The notes beneath the pieces are model-generated. The model ran no database searches. It was not told the origin of the DNA and saw nothing but the letters and a program-made list of their open reading frames with translations. Position numbers and translations under genes: made by a program. This document shows, one piece after another, positions 8,996 through 19,079 of a stretch of 64,000 nucleotides of DNA (positions are counted from its first letter, which is position 1; the number at the start of each line of letters is the position of its first letter). This stretch comes from an uncultured Roseibium sp. (GTDB lineage: Bacteria > Pseudomonadota > Alphaproteobacteria > Rhizobiales > Stappiaceae): contig NZ_CANLVF010000003.1 in assembly GCF_947494555.1 (NCBI RefSeq), positions 186,001 to 250,000 on the forward strand, written 5' to 3'.

Positions 8996-9238
8996 CTACC
9001 GGTTCGCAGCTCGCTTGAGCGGTACGGCTTCCGGTTCGGTTTCTCTCGTCTCTTCAGACGCCTTTTCGTGAATGATGTCAATAACGGACGGAAAGCAACC
9101 GCCGCACCGTGGTCGGCACCCCAGATGTCGAAAAACGGCTCCAGGTGTCGGCACCTTACCATTGGGATCGGCGCGCATCTCCTTTGCAGCTTCGCGCAGC
9201 TGCTTTTCAGAAAGAACGTTACAGGAGCATACGATCAT
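8996..9238 (-). CDS. bfd: Bacterioferritin-associated ferredoxin Bfd
   Basis: Bfd carries a [2Fe-2S] cluster and reduces bacterioferritin to release stored iron. The protein is 80 residues from MIVCSCNVLSEKQL, with CSC near the N-terminus and GCRPRCGGCFP downstream, which supply the cluster cysteines. I chose the ATG at 9236-9238 over a longer frame beginning at 9280 because Bfd proteins begin with M[IY]VC.C. A positively charged tail of about 20 residues is longer than usual. bfd and bfr form a short operon, probably iron-regulated, though I cannot identify an iron operator. Confidence 0.9.
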   Translation of the reverse strand: MIVCSCNVLSEKQLREAAKEMRADPNGKVPTPGAVFRHLGCRPRCGGCFPSVIDIIHEKASEETRETEPEAVPLKRAANR

Positions 9239-9362
9239 CTTAGGGTTCGCGCAGTGTCCGATTTCCGGACATATTGGCATTTAGGGTTTTATGCGCAATA
9301 ACGAAACTCAACTGAAAGAGTCAACTTTTTCCGACTCCCCTGTAAAGGTACAAGGACACCCG

Positions 9363-10121
9363 ATGAGCGGACAGGACACCCCCGCTACCCGCCCGACACT
9401 TGTGTTGACTGGCGCGAGCCGCGGCATAGGACACGCCACGGTCAAGCGGTTCTCTGCCGAAGGCTGGCGCGTGATCACCTGTTCACGGCAGGCGTTTTCC
9501 GACAAGTGCCCTTGGCCGATGGGACCGGAGGATCATATTCAGGTCGACCTCTCCGACCCGGAAAACCTTGGATACGCGGTCCAGGAAATCCGCAAGCGGC
9601 TGGAAGCAAACGGTTCCAAGTTGCAGGCCCTCGTCAACAACGCCGGGATCAGTCCGAAAGGCGCTGACGGTGAACGGCTCAATTCGCTCAATACCGCGAT
9701 GCATGAATGGCGGACCGTCTTTCAGGTCAATTTCTTTGCACCGATCCTGCTTGGGCGCGGATTGTTCGATGAGCTTAAAGCGGCGACGGGATCGGTTGTG
9801 AACGTCACCTCGATCGCAGGCATGCGGGTCCATCCCTTTGCGGGCACCGCCTACGCGACTTCAAAGGCAGCGCTTGCGTCGCTTACTCGTGAAATGGCCG
9901 CGGATTTCGGGCCGCACGGCATTCGTGTAAATGCCATTGCGCCCGGCGAGATAGACACGTCCATTCTCTCGCCCGGGACCGAAAAGATGATTGGTGACAT
10001 ACCTTTGCGCCGCCTGGGGCTGCCGGAAGAAGTCGCCGATACGATCTTTTATCTGTGCTCCGATAGAAGTTCCTATGTGACCGGCTCGGAAATTCACATC
10101 AATGGTGGCCAACATGTGTGA
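9363..10121 (+). CDS. SDR family NAD(P)-dependent oxidoreductase
   Basis: A classical short-chain dehydrogenase of 252 residues. It has the TGASRGIG cofactor motif near residue 17, NNAG near 96, catalytic Ser in VTSIAGM, YATSK near 162 and the C-terminal GGQHV end. The ATG at 9363 is chosen because AAGGACACCCG precedes it; the frame is open 24 codons further upstream. It is divergent from bfd. The substrate cannot be told from sequence. Confidence 0.88.
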   Translation: MSGQDTPATRPTLVLTGASRGIGHATVKRFSAEGWRVITCSRQAFSDKCPWPMGPEDHIQVDLSDPENLGYAVQEIRKRLEANGSKLQALVNNAGISPKGADGERLNSLNTAMHEWRTVFQVNFFAPILLGRGLFDELKAATGSVVNVTSIAGMRVHPFAGTAYATSKAALASLTREMAADFGPHGIRVNAIAPGEIDTSILSPGTEKMIGDIPLRRLGLPEEVADTIFYLCSDRSSYVTGSEIHINGGQHV

Positions 10122-10304
10122 ACTCGTCAAATGTTTCGAGTGCTGAACCTCTGCTCCCGTCCAGGGAACATTTCCTACGTACTATTTGCAATGAAGTGAA
10201 ATAAAGAACCCGCCGACCTTATACGATAGTTTACCCAATATTCATGGCTGCCGGAGATAGTGTTTCCAAGGGAAACGCTGTTCTGACAGCCATGCGGGGA
10301 TCGT

Positions 10305-12740
10305 ATGAAACAGATTTTGAAGTCTTTGGTCGACCTGAAATTCGGATTCAAGGTCGGCGGTGGGTTTTTGGCGGTTCTGCTGCTGACCGCAGTGGTCGGC
10401 GCCGTTGGCTTCTTCGCCATCCAGAACCTTTCCTCAAGCTTTGTCGTTGCCGATCATGCCGCGCAGGTCGCCGGTCAGGTTCAGGCAACGTCTCTCAAAC
10501 GGGAAGACTATCTGAACAACCCGACGCCTGAGCTGCGTGGAGCCGTCGACCAGGAAATCGAGGCCCTGAACGCTTCTTTACAGAAGCTGGATGATGAAGT
10601 CGCCGGCAACGCGGAAGCTGAAACTCAGGTCGCCGGAGCCAAACAGGCCGTTTCGGAATTTGCGGCAACATTCGATGAGGTCGTGGCGCAAACCGAGCAG
10701 CAGGCACAGCGTCTTGCATCACTTCAGGAAAATACCGCAAATCTCGGCACACTGGCCTTCAACATCAACGATGCGGTGATCACCGAAGAAAAGCGTGTGA
10801 GCGCAGAAGCCTTCTCGGCCGACAGCCGGCTCGACGACGCATCCGCGATCCAGCGCGGCATCTTTGAACTGAAGGACAAAGTCATCCAGATCCAACTCAT
10901 GTATCTGGAAGGCAGCGGCAACCTTCAAGGTGAGGCCCTGGAGAATTCAATCCACATTGCGCGTGGTATGGTCTCCTCCACCAAGCAGATGCGTTACAAG
11001 CAGATTGACGGCATGCAGCCGAAAGTCATGGCTCAGCTCGCCGGTGCGACCAAGAAGCTTCTCGGTGCGCTCGAAAACCTTACGAAAGATCTGGGTTTCT
11101 CCGAAGCCTATGAGGCTCGATTGGCGGTCGGCGAAGGTATCAAGGCGCTCGACGCACAGACGGCTGAAGTCCTGAAACAGGCTGCACCGGTCGTTGACCA
11201 GGCCAAAACGGAGTCTTTGGAAGCATCAACCCGTCTTGCGACGATCCGCACAATCTCCGACAAAGCCAAGGCCCTGAACCAGACAGCCCAAACCGCGCGG
11301 TCTGAACTGCTCTACCTTTTCGGTGCATTCGGCTCGGAAGATCAGGCATTGGTCGAAGCACAGATTGCTTCGCTTGTTGGCCTTGAGGAAGATCTGGTAA
11401 AATACGCCAAGGTCCTGCCCTCGGCAGCTGAATCGATCGAGGCGATCCCGCTTTCGATCGTCACGCTCGACAAGTCGTTCAAGGAAATGCTGACGGCAAA
11501 GGCCGAGTTGCTCGCAAAACGGCAGCAGCTCGATAGCCTGACCAGAAAGGTCAATGAAGACATTGCGGCCATTTCGAACGCACAGTCGAAGGCAGCCAAC
11601 ACCGCAGCCGGATCTGCTGAACTGCAGATCATCATGACGATCATGCTGGCCATTCTGGGGGGCGTCGGTCTGGCCTTCATTCTCAACATGGCGATCACCC
11701 GTCCGATCCAGACGATAACGAATGTCATGGACCGCCTTGCGAATGGCGACAACGAAGTTGAAATACCCGGCATCGAACGTGGTGATGAAATCGGCAACAT
11801 GAGCCGTACGGTGCAGGTCTTCAGGGACAATGCCGTCGAACGGGCTGAGCTCCAGACGCAAAACGAACAGGAAGAAGAAGCCCGCCACGAGCGTCAGCAG
11901 CGTGTCGACGATTTGATCAACGGCTTCCGGGCAACCGCGGAAGAAGCTCTCGGATCGGTCGCGTCAACGGCGGGTAGCCTTGACAACACCGCACAGGCGC
12001 TGACCGAAATCGCTCGTGACAGTGCCGGCTATGCAACTGAAACCCAGACTTCCTCGAACGATACCACGAACAACGTCCAGACAGTGGCCAGCGCAGCCGA
12101 GGAACTTGCAGCCTCTATTGGCGAGATATCCCGCCAGGTCGCGCAGACGACCGAAATTGTCGACCGTGCAACCACCGGCACGCGCGAGACCAACGAGAAA
12201 GTCGAGGGTCTTGCGGAAGCTGCAACAAAAATCGGCGAGGTCGTGACCCTGATCCAGGCGATTGCCGAACAGACCAACCTGCTCGCCCTGAACGCCACCA
12301 TCGAGGCGGCGCGTGCAGGCGAAGCCGGCAAGGGCTTTGCAGTGGTTGCTTCCGAGGTCAAGGAACTTGCGACACAGACATCGAGAGCGACCGAGGAAAT
12401 CAGCTCGCAGATCACCGAGATCCAGAACGCCACCAAGGAATCCGTCGTGGCCATCGGCGAAATTGCAGAGACGATGACCGAGGTGAACAGCTACACCACC
12501 GCCATCGCATCAGCAGTTGAGCAGCAAGGTGCCGCGACAGCGGAAATCTCGCAGAACGTCCAGCGGGCCGCCGAAGGGACCGGTGCCGTCTCCTCTTCCA
12601 TGACGCAGCTTTCACAGGCTGTCGATCAGACATCGTCGTCTGCAGACATGGTTCTTTCGGCATCCGGCGAATTGACGGACAAGACGGACCATTTGAAACA
12701 GGAAGTCGAGCAGTTCCTGTCGAAAGTCGCCGCGGCCTGA
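10305..12740 (+). CDS. Methyl-accepting chemotaxis protein with large helical sensor
   Basis: The 811-residue receptor has a transmembrane segment at about 17-39, then roughly 400 residues of mostly helical periplasmic sensor. A second transmembrane helix is near 440-463 ([20 protein letters not shown]), then a HAMP domain and a cytoplasmic signalling hairpin with the conserved tip [20 protein letters not shown]. It should relay ligand signals to CheA/CheW. The ligand is unknown. It stands alone, with a strong terminator right after it. Confidence 0.93.
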   Translation: MKQILKSLVDLKFGFKVGGGFLAVLLLTAVVGAVGFFAIQNLSSSFVVADHAAQVAGQVQATSLKREDYLNNPTPELRGAVDQEIEALNASLQKLDDEVAGNAEAETQVAGAKQAVSEFAATFDEVVAQTEQQAQRLASLQENTANLGTLAFNINDAVITEEKRVSAEAFSADSRLDDASAIQRGIFELKDKVIQIQLMYLEGSGNLQGEALENSIHIARGMVSSTKQMRYKQIDGMQPKVMAQLAGATKKLLGALENLTKDLGFSEAYEARLAVGEGIKALDAQTAEVLKQAAPVVDQAKTESLEASTRLATIRTISDKAKALNQTAQTARSELLYLFGAFGSEDQALVEAQIASLVGLEEDLVKYAKVLPSAAESIEAIPLSIVTLDKSFKEMLTAKAELLAKRQQLDSLTRKVNEDIAAISNAQSKAANTAAGSAELQIIMTIMLAILGGVGLAFILNMAITRPIQTITNVMDRLANGDNEVEIPGIERGDEIGNMSRTVQVFRDNAVERAELQTQNEQEEEARHERQQRVDDLINGFRATAEEALGSVASTAGSLDNTAQALTEIARDSAGYATETQTSSNDTTNNVQTVASAAEELAASIGEISRQVAQTTEIVDRATTGTRETNEKVEGLAEAATKIGEVVTLIQAIAEQTNLLALNATIEAARAGEAGKGFAVVASEVKELATQTSRATEEISSQITEIQNATKESVVAIGEIAETMTEVNSYTTAIASAVEQQGAATAEISQNVQRAAEGTGAVSSSMTQLSQAVDQTSSSADMVLSASGELTDKTDHLKQEVEQFLSKVAAA

Positions 12741-12763
12741 TCTGTGTCGTTACATTGTTGAAC

Positions 12764-12793
12764 GGGCGGAGTGCCATGCGCTCCGCCCTTTTT
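12764..12793 (+). terminator. Rho-independent terminator after the chemoreceptor gene
   Basis: GGGCGGAG (12764-12771) pairs with CTCCGCCC (12781-12788) across a nine-base loop and is followed by five T. Confidence 0.85.
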
Positions 12794-12857
12794 CGTTGTG
12801 CCGCATGAAGCGAAGATTGACCTTGCCCGCCAGGAAGACTAAGGCGTGGTCACCTAA

Positions 12858-13835
12858 GTGAACAAACAACGTGAGACAATCGTGGCGGACCCCAAAAGCG
12901 CCTCTTCCTTTGCCCCATACGGGAGCCCGCCGTCCCAGTCCTGGCCCGTCGTGCTGGAAACAAGGGGTTGGAAGGATTACCGCCTTCTCGACATGGGGGC
13001 CGGTGAAAAACTGGAACGCTACGGCCGTTTCACAATCGTGCGTCCCGAGCCGCAGGCCATGGGTGCCCGCAGGCTCAAGGAAACCCTATGGAACCGAGCT
13101 GATGCCGTTTTTTCCGGTGACACGGAAGAAGAGGGACCGGGGCGATGGAAATTTGCGGGCAACGTCCCGGAAATCTGGCCAATGTCCTATGGGCCGGTCA
13201 GCTACAACGGCCGCTTCATGTCGTTCCGCCACGTCGGGGTTTTTCCGGAACAGGCGGCCCATTGGGACTGGGTGAATGAAAAAGTGCGGGCCGGGCGCGA
13301 GCACTCGCCCGACAAACCGCTGAAAATCCTGAATCTCTTTGGCTATACGGGCCTTGCATCGTTGCTGCCTGCAACGGAGGGTGCCCAGGTGACTCATGTA
13401 GATGCCTCCAAGAAGGCGATCGGATATGCCCGCGAAAACCAGGCGCTTTCCGGACTGGATGACCTGCCGATCCGCTGGATATGTGAGGACGCGTCCAAAT
13501 TTGTCGCCCGTGAAGTCAGGCGCGGAAACACCTATGACGGCATCATTCTCGATCCACCGAAATACGGCCGTGGTCCCAAGGGCGAAGTCTGGGACCTTTA
13601 TACCAGCTTGCCAGGCATGCTTGAGGATCTGCAGCAACTGCTAGCAGAGGATTCACACTTCATGATCCTGACCGCCTACGCGATCAGATCGAGCTTCCTC
13701 TCTATCCACGAGCTCATGGCCGAAACGCTCTCCCAACAGGGTGGGCTGCTGGAGTCCGGAGAACTCGTGATCCGCGAGGAAGCTGGAAGCCGGGTTCTGT
13801 CGACTTCACTTTTTTCCAGATGGAGCAGCCGCTGA
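12858..13835 (+). CDS. Class I SAM-dependent methyltransferase (RlmI/RlmK-like)
   Basis: This 325-residue protein has a Rossmann methyltransferase domain with the SAM-binding LNLFGYTGLASL near residue 158 and ILDPPKYGRGPKGE near 230. The DPPKYG form resembles the catalytic loop of 23S rRNA methyltransferases RlmI/RlmK. It lacks the N-terminal PUA domain of RlmI and is shorter. rRNA or other RNA methylation is an inference. The start is a GTG at 12858. It converges with the RND permease gene, with 7 bp between stops. Confidence 0.8.
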   Translation: MNKQRETIVADPKSASSFAPYGSPPSQSWPVVLETRGWKDYRLLDMGAGEKLERYGRFTIVRPEPQAMGARRLKETLWNRADAVFSGDTEEEGPGRWKFAGNVPEIWPMSYGPVSYNGRFMSFRHVGVFPEQAAHWDWVNEKVRAGREHSPDKPLKILNLFGYTGLASLLPATEGAQVTHVDASKKAIGYARENQALSGLDDLPIRWICEDASKFVAREVRRGNTYDGIILDPPKYGRGPKGEVWDLYTSLPGMLEDLQQLLAEDSHFMILTAYAIRSSFLSIHELMAETLSQQGGLLESGELVIREEAGSRVLSTSLFSRWSSR

Positions 13836-13842
13836 CGCAGGC

Positions 13843-16800
13843 TCACTCCGCCGCCATCGCTGCCTGATAGTTGTCGTTGGACCAGGACGTATCGGTGTCC
13901 GGGTCTTCGCCAAGGTCTTTCGGCTTTGCTTCTGTCGAAGCCGCAGTCTTGTGCCTGCGCGCATAAACAAGTGCGAACATCGGCGGCGCGAAATAGAACG
14001 AGATCACAGTCGACAACAGCACACCACCTGCGATGGACATAGCGAAGGGAGGCCAAAAGCCACCCCCTTCCAGGATGAGGGGTAGAAAGCCTCCAAATGT
14101 CGTCAGTGTGGTCGACACGATGTGCCGGCTTGACCCCATGACAACATCGACCATGGCCGCCTGATCTCCGTTAACCGCGCCTTCGTTCTGCTGCATGCCG
14201 GTCAAGATGATGATCGCAGCGTTTATGGAGACGCCAATCGAGCCGATCACGCCGATAATCGCATTGATCCCGAACGGGTACTGGAAGACAGCCAGCGCGA
14301 AGATGCTCAATCCCGCCGAAAGAACTGCGACGACAAGTGTGACCGCCGACAAGCGGAATGAGTTGAATGTCAGCACAATCGCTGCAATCGACAACGGCAC
14401 GATCAGTCCCAAGGAACCGATCAGATTTGTCAAAGTGTCGTCGCGGGCATCAGAGTCACCGCCCGTTTCGATCCGGTAGCCATCCGGCAAGGCAAATCCG
14501 GCGGCGTCCACTTCCGACTGAAGTTTCTTGAGCGCCTCTTCCGGCAGGACGCCGTATTGCACGAAGGCCTGGACAGTGTTGGTCCGCTCGCCGTTTCGGC
14601 GGTTTATCTGGCCTTCGGCAGGTTCCAAGCGAATGTCAGCAATCGCGGACAGGGGGACGCCTTCATAGCTGGCCGCGCCGGGAACACCGTTTCCAGGCAA
14701 CAGGGGCAGACTTGCAATGCGAGACAAATCGCTTCGATCCGCAGCACCGACACGCACGCGCACCGGCAGCTCCTCCGTACCCTCAATCAGGCTGCCGCCA
14801 GTGGCGCCTTCAAGCGTCGCTTCCAACTGCTGAGCAACATCACCGAGCCCCAGCCCCAGAAGCCGAGCCTTGTCTTCGTTGACGGACAATTTCAGCTTCG
14901 GCGAGCCGCCATCGAGCGTCGTGCGAACGATCGTCACCTCTTCGACGCGTGCCGCAAGCTGGCGCAGCTTGTCACCTTCAACCCGAAGGACTTCCAGAGA
15001 GGGGCCGACCAGACGCAATTCGACCGGTGCATCGACAGGCGGGCCCTGGACAAGATCGCGCACCAGAATGCGCGCTTCCGGAAAGTCCGACGACAGGCTC
15101 GCCTGCAATATTGGCACAAGCCGGGCGGTTTCTTCCGCCGATGACGTTTTCACCAGGGCCTGCGCGAAGGCAGGCGCCCGGTCCCGATTGCCGACGATGT
15201 TGTAGTAAAATGCCGGTGCGCTCTTGCCGATCACCCAGGACACCTGTTCGATACCCTGCGTGTTCGCAAGAACGGTATCGATGTTCTTCGCCGTGGTTGC
15301 CGTTTGGGAAATCGCGGTTCCGTCCGCAAGCTCGACCTCGATGTGAAACTGGTTCCGGTCGACACCCGGGAAAAACTGGGCCGTGAGCGTCGGCATGCTC
15401 AGGAAGCCGATCACCGGCAGGACCAGCGCAAAGGCAACGGAGCTTGCCGGGTTGCGCATCGCCATTTTAAGCGAGAACCGGAAGGGAACGGAAACCAGTG
15501 CCGCAAGCCCGGATTTTCCCGCCTTCTTGCCCTTGGCGTTGGCCGGCAATATCCATCCCGCGATCGCAGCTGTCAGCGTGACAGCGACAACGAAGGACCA
15601 CAGGAGCATGATGATCACGGCAATAGCGATGGCGCCTACGAAGTCTCCGGCGGGACCCGGCAGCAAAACCATCGGCATGAAGGAAAGCGCGGTCGTGACC
15701 GTTGAGGCGAGCAAGGGGGCGAACAGGCGACGCACGGCCTTGGCAACCGCATCGCGACGCGCCCTTCCCTGTTCAAGCGCCTGTCCGATTTCATCTGTCA
15801 TGACGATGCCCGCATCGACCAGAAGGCCGAGGGCGACAATCAGGCCGGTCAGCGACATCTGGTGAAGCGGCAAGCCGATCATGCTCATCGTCGCGAACGA
15901 GGCGAGTGTGACAACAGGCAGGACCATCGCCACGATCAACGCCGACCTCAGACCCATGGTCACAAGCAACACCGCCACGACCAATCCCATCCCGATCGCG
16001 ATATTCAGGCCGACATTGGAGAGACGATCTATGGTGTAAAGGCTCTGGTCGAACACCAGCTGGTGCTCGATGGAATACGGCATATCCGCTTCAAAGCCGG
16101 CAATCCGGCTGCGAACGCGTTCCATCCACGTGTCGACCTGCAGACCGTCGGCGATTTTCGCAGCCACCAGAATGGCGGTCCGTCCGGATGAAAAAGCCAG
16201 TTCTTCGGCAGGTTCTCTTTTTCCCTTCGAAACCGCAGCAACGTCTCCGACCCGCGTCACGATCCCCGTGTCGCTCACGGTGACGGGGATCTGCCGGATC
16301 CGGTCGAGTGCGGCTATTTCTCCCTCGACCTCGATCAGGAATTCACGGTCGGCGCTGCGCAGGCGCCCCGCCCGCACCTTGGCGTCCGCGGATCTGATCG
16401 CCGCCGAAACCTGTTCAACGGTCAAGGACAGCGACGTCAGCACCGCCGGATCGACCTGAACCAGTATCTCTTCTTCGACCTCCCCGAAGATTTCGACCGA
16501 CTTGGTGCCGGGAACATTGCGCAACGTGTCCGATAGGGCTTCTGCATAGCGCAGAAGCACAGCGTCCGAAACGCCGTCGTGCCGCGGGACAAGCGCACTG
16601 ATCGAGGCAAAGGCCCCCGCGCCTTCGGTGGAGAATTCCGGCTCAAGGACGCCTTGCGGGAACTCTCTTGTCGCATCGCCGATCTTGTCGCGGATCTCCG
16701 ACCAGGCCTGTTCGATCACTTCTTCCGTCAGCGTGTCGAGAAGCTCGATCTGCACAATTGAAATGGATGAGGCAGAGGCCGACTCTATCACGTCGATCTC

Positions 16801-17019
16801 TTCGACTTCGCGCAGCTCTTCCTCGATCTTCTCCGTTACCAGAGCTTCGACCCGGGCCGGGTCCGCTCCCGGGTATACTGTTGTTACGGTGGCGAAGAGG
16901 TTGGTGATTGTTGGGTCTTCCTGACGGCCAATGCCGACGAGAGCCGACAAGCCGGCCGCGATGATGACAAGGATCGTGAGGGCAACAAGACGCGGCTGGC
17001 GGAAGAACACGGTTTCCAT
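13843..17019 (-). CDS. Efflux RND transporter permease (AcrB family)
   Basis: The inner-membrane pump protein has 1058 residues and about 12 transmembrane helices in the usual two-repeat plan with large periplasmic loops. Its partner adaptor is encoded 3 bp upstream and a divergent TetR gene beyond that, so the unit is a drug- or metabolite-efflux switch. The helix-4 proton-relay motif reads GLLVDAGIVMTDE, so the first Asp is kept and the second is Ala. The helix-10 position usually holding Lys reads SINAAIIIL. The relay therefore differs from AcrB, although single-Asp versions occur elsewhere in the superfamily. No outer-membrane channel gene is in the cluster. Confidence 0.93.
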   Translation of the reverse strand: METVFFRQPRLVALTILVIIAAGLSALVGIGRQEDPTITNLFATVTTVYPGADPARVEALVTEKIEEELREVEEIDVIESASASSISIVQIELLDTLTEEVIEQAWSEIRDKIGDATREFPQGVLEPEFSTEGAGAFASISALVPRHDGVSDAVLLRYAEALSDTLRNVPGTKSVEIFGEVEEEILVQVDPAVLTSLSLTVEQVSAAIRSADAKVRAGRLRSADREFLIEVEGEIAALDRIRQIPVTVSDTGIVTRVGDVAAVSKGKREPAEELAFSSGRTAILVAAKIADGLQVDTWMERVRSRIAGFEADMPYSIEHQLVFDQSLYTIDRLSNVGLNIAIGMGLVVAVLLVTMGLRSALIVAMVLPVVTLASFATMSMIGLPLHQMSLTGLIVALGLLVDAGIVMTDEIGQALEQGRARRDAVAKAVRRLFAPLLASTVTTALSFMPMVLLPGPAGDFVGAIAIAVIIMLLWSFVVAVTLTAAIAGWILPANAKGKKAGKSGLAALVSVPFRFSLKMAMRNPASSVAFALVLPVIGFLSMPTLTAQFFPGVDRNQFHIEVELADGTAISQTATTAKNIDTVLANTQGIEQVSWVIGKSAPAFYYNIVGNRDRAPAFAQALVKTSSAEETARLVPILQASLSSDFPEARILVRDLVQGPPVDAPVELRLVGPSLEVLRVEGDKLRQLAARVEEVTIVRTTLDGGSPKLKLSVNEDKARLLGLGLGDVAQQLEATLEGATGGSLIEGTEELPVRVRVGAADRSDLSRIASLPLLPGNGVPGAASYEGVPLSAIADIRLEPAEGQINRRNGERTNTVQAFVQYGVLPEEALKKLQSEVDAAGFALPDGYRIETGGDSDARDDTLTNLIGSLGLIVPLSIAAIVLTFNSFRLSAVTLVVAVLSAGLSIFALAVFQYPFGINAIIGVIGSIGVSINAAIIILTGMQQNEGAVNGDQAAMVDVVMGSSRHIVSTTLTTFGGFLPLILEGGGFWPPFAMSIAGGVLLSTVISFYFAPPMFALVYARRHKTAASTEAKPKDLGEDPDTDTSWSNDNYQAAMAAE

Positions 17020-17022
17020 TGT

Positions 17023-18228
17023 CTATGCTCCTTCACCGACCGGATTGACTTTCTGGCCGACAACAACACGGTGCACGCCTTCTGCCACGATCCGCGTACC
17101 GGCCGAAATCGTACCGCGCACAAATGATCTGTCCGCATCGGAGTGGAGAACTTCCACTGCCTCGCGCCTGATTTCATATCCGCCGCTACCTGCTTCTGCG
17201 TCTGCTTCCGTTTTGACAATCGCCAGCAGCGTCCAAAGACCGCGAGGTCCTTCCTTGAGCGCAGATGTCGGTACCCAGAAGCCCTCCGTTTCGATGCGTT
17301 CCGTCAGGCCGAGTTCTGCAAGGCGCCCGAATTGCGGGGCCCCACGTGCCGTTTGCAGTTCAAACAGCGTTTCGATTGTGCGGGTGCTGGTCTGCAGATC
17401 CGGGCGAAAGCCGGAAAGACGCGCCTTGAAAAGACTGCCTGCGACACGGATCTCGTAAGCCTGCTGCCGTTTCAAACGGTCGACAACCTCGGGTGCCAGG
17501 CCAATACGAACCGTTGGCTTGGCTGTCTCCAGAAGGCGCAAGACCGGCGCGCCGGGAGAAACGGTTGCTCCTTCATCGAGCAAACGCTCGCCAACCGTTC
17601 CGGCAAACGGAGCGGTCAGGACCGACTTGTCGAGACTGATATCGATCGCCTCGACGGCGGCATCGATCTGGTCGAGCGTTGCGTCGAGACGCGTCAGCGC
17701 AAGCCTTGCCTCATCGAGAATCTGATCGCTGACATGACCGCCATCGCGCAGTTTCTGACGGCGCTCAAGCGTCAGCGCGGCCAATTCGCGATCGCTCTCC
17801 GTCGCGCGCCGGTTCGCAATCTGACGGCGCTTCTCAGCTTCAAGTGCCCGCGTGTCCAGAACGGCTATCACATCGCCCTTGCGCAATGTGTCACCTTCGT
17901 CAAAGGCGATCTGACGAAGGGTCCCGGACAATTCGAAACCCAGATCGGTGCGCCGTGCCGGCTCAATTCGTCCAACAAAGCTGCGCGTGACATCGTATCC
18001 GGCCTGATATTCAGGGGCGATGGAACGAACCTCGACAAGAGGTGCTGCGGCAACAGCCGGCTTTTCCTCCGCATGCATCTGGATCGTGGTCACCCCAATC
18101 ATGACTGCGGCGGCTGCAAGCCCGACATTCAGAGAAAATGTCGTCAGACTGACCAGTCCTCGGGTCATTTTTTTCACTAACCCGCGCTTCGCCGTCCTTG
18201 TTTCAGAAGCTGCACTCTTTTCCGACAT
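17023..18228 (-). CDS. Efflux RND transporter periplasmic adaptor subunit
   Basis: This membrane fusion protein of about 401 residues has an N-terminal transmembrane anchor (SLTTFSLNVGLAAAAVMIGV) and two lipoyl half-motifs (LGFELSGTLRQIAFDEGD and FAGTVGERLLDEGATVSPG). They flank a helical hairpin, with a C-terminal beta domain (DRSFVRGTISAGTRIVAEGV). It links the RND pump to an outer-membrane channel. I place the start at 18226-18228 (MSEKSAASET), preceded by GCAAGGCG; the frame extends 15 codons further upstream without a better site. It is the first gene of the operon. Confidence 0.9.
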   Translation of the reverse strand: MSEKSAASETRTAKRGLVKKMTRGLVSLTTFSLNVGLAAAAVMIGVTTIQMHAEEKPAVAAAPLVEVRSIAPEYQAGYDVTRSFVGRIEPARRTDLGFELSGTLRQIAFDEGDTLRKGDVIAVLDTRALEAEKRRQIANRRATESDRELAALTLERRQKLRDGGHVSDQILDEARLALTRLDATLDQIDAAVEAIDISLDKSVLTAPFAGTVGERLLDEGATVSPGAPVLRLLETAKPTVRIGLAPEVVDRLKRQQAYEIRVAGSLFKARLSGFRPDLQTSTRTIETLFELQTARGAPQFGRLAELGLTERIETEGFWVPTSALKEGPRGLWTLLAIVKTEADAEAGSGGYEIRREAVEVLHSDADRSFVRGTISAGTRIVAEGVHRVVVGQKVNPVGEGA

Positions 18229-18297
18229 CGCCTTGCCCTCATCATCCGTTTGACGGCAACCGTTCACCAGCACAACGAACCATCAATGTGAACAGCT

Positions 18298-18329
18298 CTA
18301 ACTATGTTACAGTTGCTAACATATGTTAG
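18298..18329. promoter_or_regulatory. Probable TetR operator between efflux operon and regulator
   Basis: CTAACATATGTTAG (18316-18329) is a perfect 14-base palindrome. Just upstream CTAACTATGTTAC (18298-18310) repeats the same half-sites imperfectly. The two CTAAC/GTTAG dyads lie in the short gap between the divergent adaptor and TetR genes, where TetR repressors bind to control both transcripts. Confidence 0.75.
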
Positions 18330-18383
18330 AAGAATTAACTTAGACAAGGGATTCGCTGCGAAAAAGTTCAGAAACTCCGGAAA

Positions 18384-19010
18384 ATGGCCAGAAACAAAGT
18401 CCAAAAAAAGAGTGCCTATCACCATGGCGACCTGCGCGGGCAGCTCATATCGGCGGCAAGAAGCCTGATCGAAGAACACGGCCCGGATGGGTTTTCCATG
18501 TCGGATGCCTGCCGCCTTGCAGGTGTCAGCACCGCAGCTCCCTATCGTCATTTTGCCTCGAAACAGGACCTCCTGACGGAAGTGGCCAAGGACGGGCTGC
18601 AGCGGCTCGGCGTCGAGATGGAAGACAACGCCTCAGAGTTTACGCGCGGCACCGTGGACTCGATATCCGCGATCGGCCGGGCTTACGTGAATTTTGCGAT
18701 CCGCGAACCGCACACATTTCGATTGATGTTCAGCACCCGGGCACATTCCGGGCGCATCGAAGAGCTCCGCGAGGTCGGACGCGGGTCCTATGGGGTTCTT
18801 CTGCGTGAGGTCGCGCGCTACACCGGCGAAGCGGACATTACCGAAAGCGTCATTCGCAATGCCTTTCCGCTCTGGACCCAGGTGCACGGTCTTTCGTTTC
18901 TTGCAATTGACGGAAAGCTGGATGTAACCGCGTTTCCGGTCGATATTGATGAGTCCATCCTGATCGCAACAGAGCGCCTATTGCCACCCGGCAGCCAAGC
19001 CAAGGCTTGA
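18384..19010 (+). CDS. TetR/AcrR family transcriptional regulator
   Basis: This 208-residue protein has an N-terminal helix-turn-helix (about residues 18-62: FSMSDACRLAGVSTAAPYRH, then FASKQDLLTEVA) and an all-helical ligand domain. It is transcribed away from the RND efflux operon across a region with palindromic half-sites, so local repression of efflux and of itself is the natural reading. Inducer unknown. Confidence 0.92.
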   Translation: MARNKVQKKSAYHHGDLRGQLISAARSLIEEHGPDGFSMSDACRLAGVSTAAPYRHFASKQDLLTEVAKDGLQRLGVEMEDNASEFTRGTVDSISAIGRAYVNFAIREPHTFRLMFSTRAHSGRIEELREVGRGSYGVLLREVARYTGEADITESVIRNAFPLWTQVHGLSFLAIDGKLDVTAFPVDIDESILIATERLLPPGSQAKA

Positions 19011-19079
19011 CCCGCTCCCTCCTTGCCCCTAATCCAGCCCGTGACAAAATCAGATCACAATGCGGCTCCCGAGCGAGAC

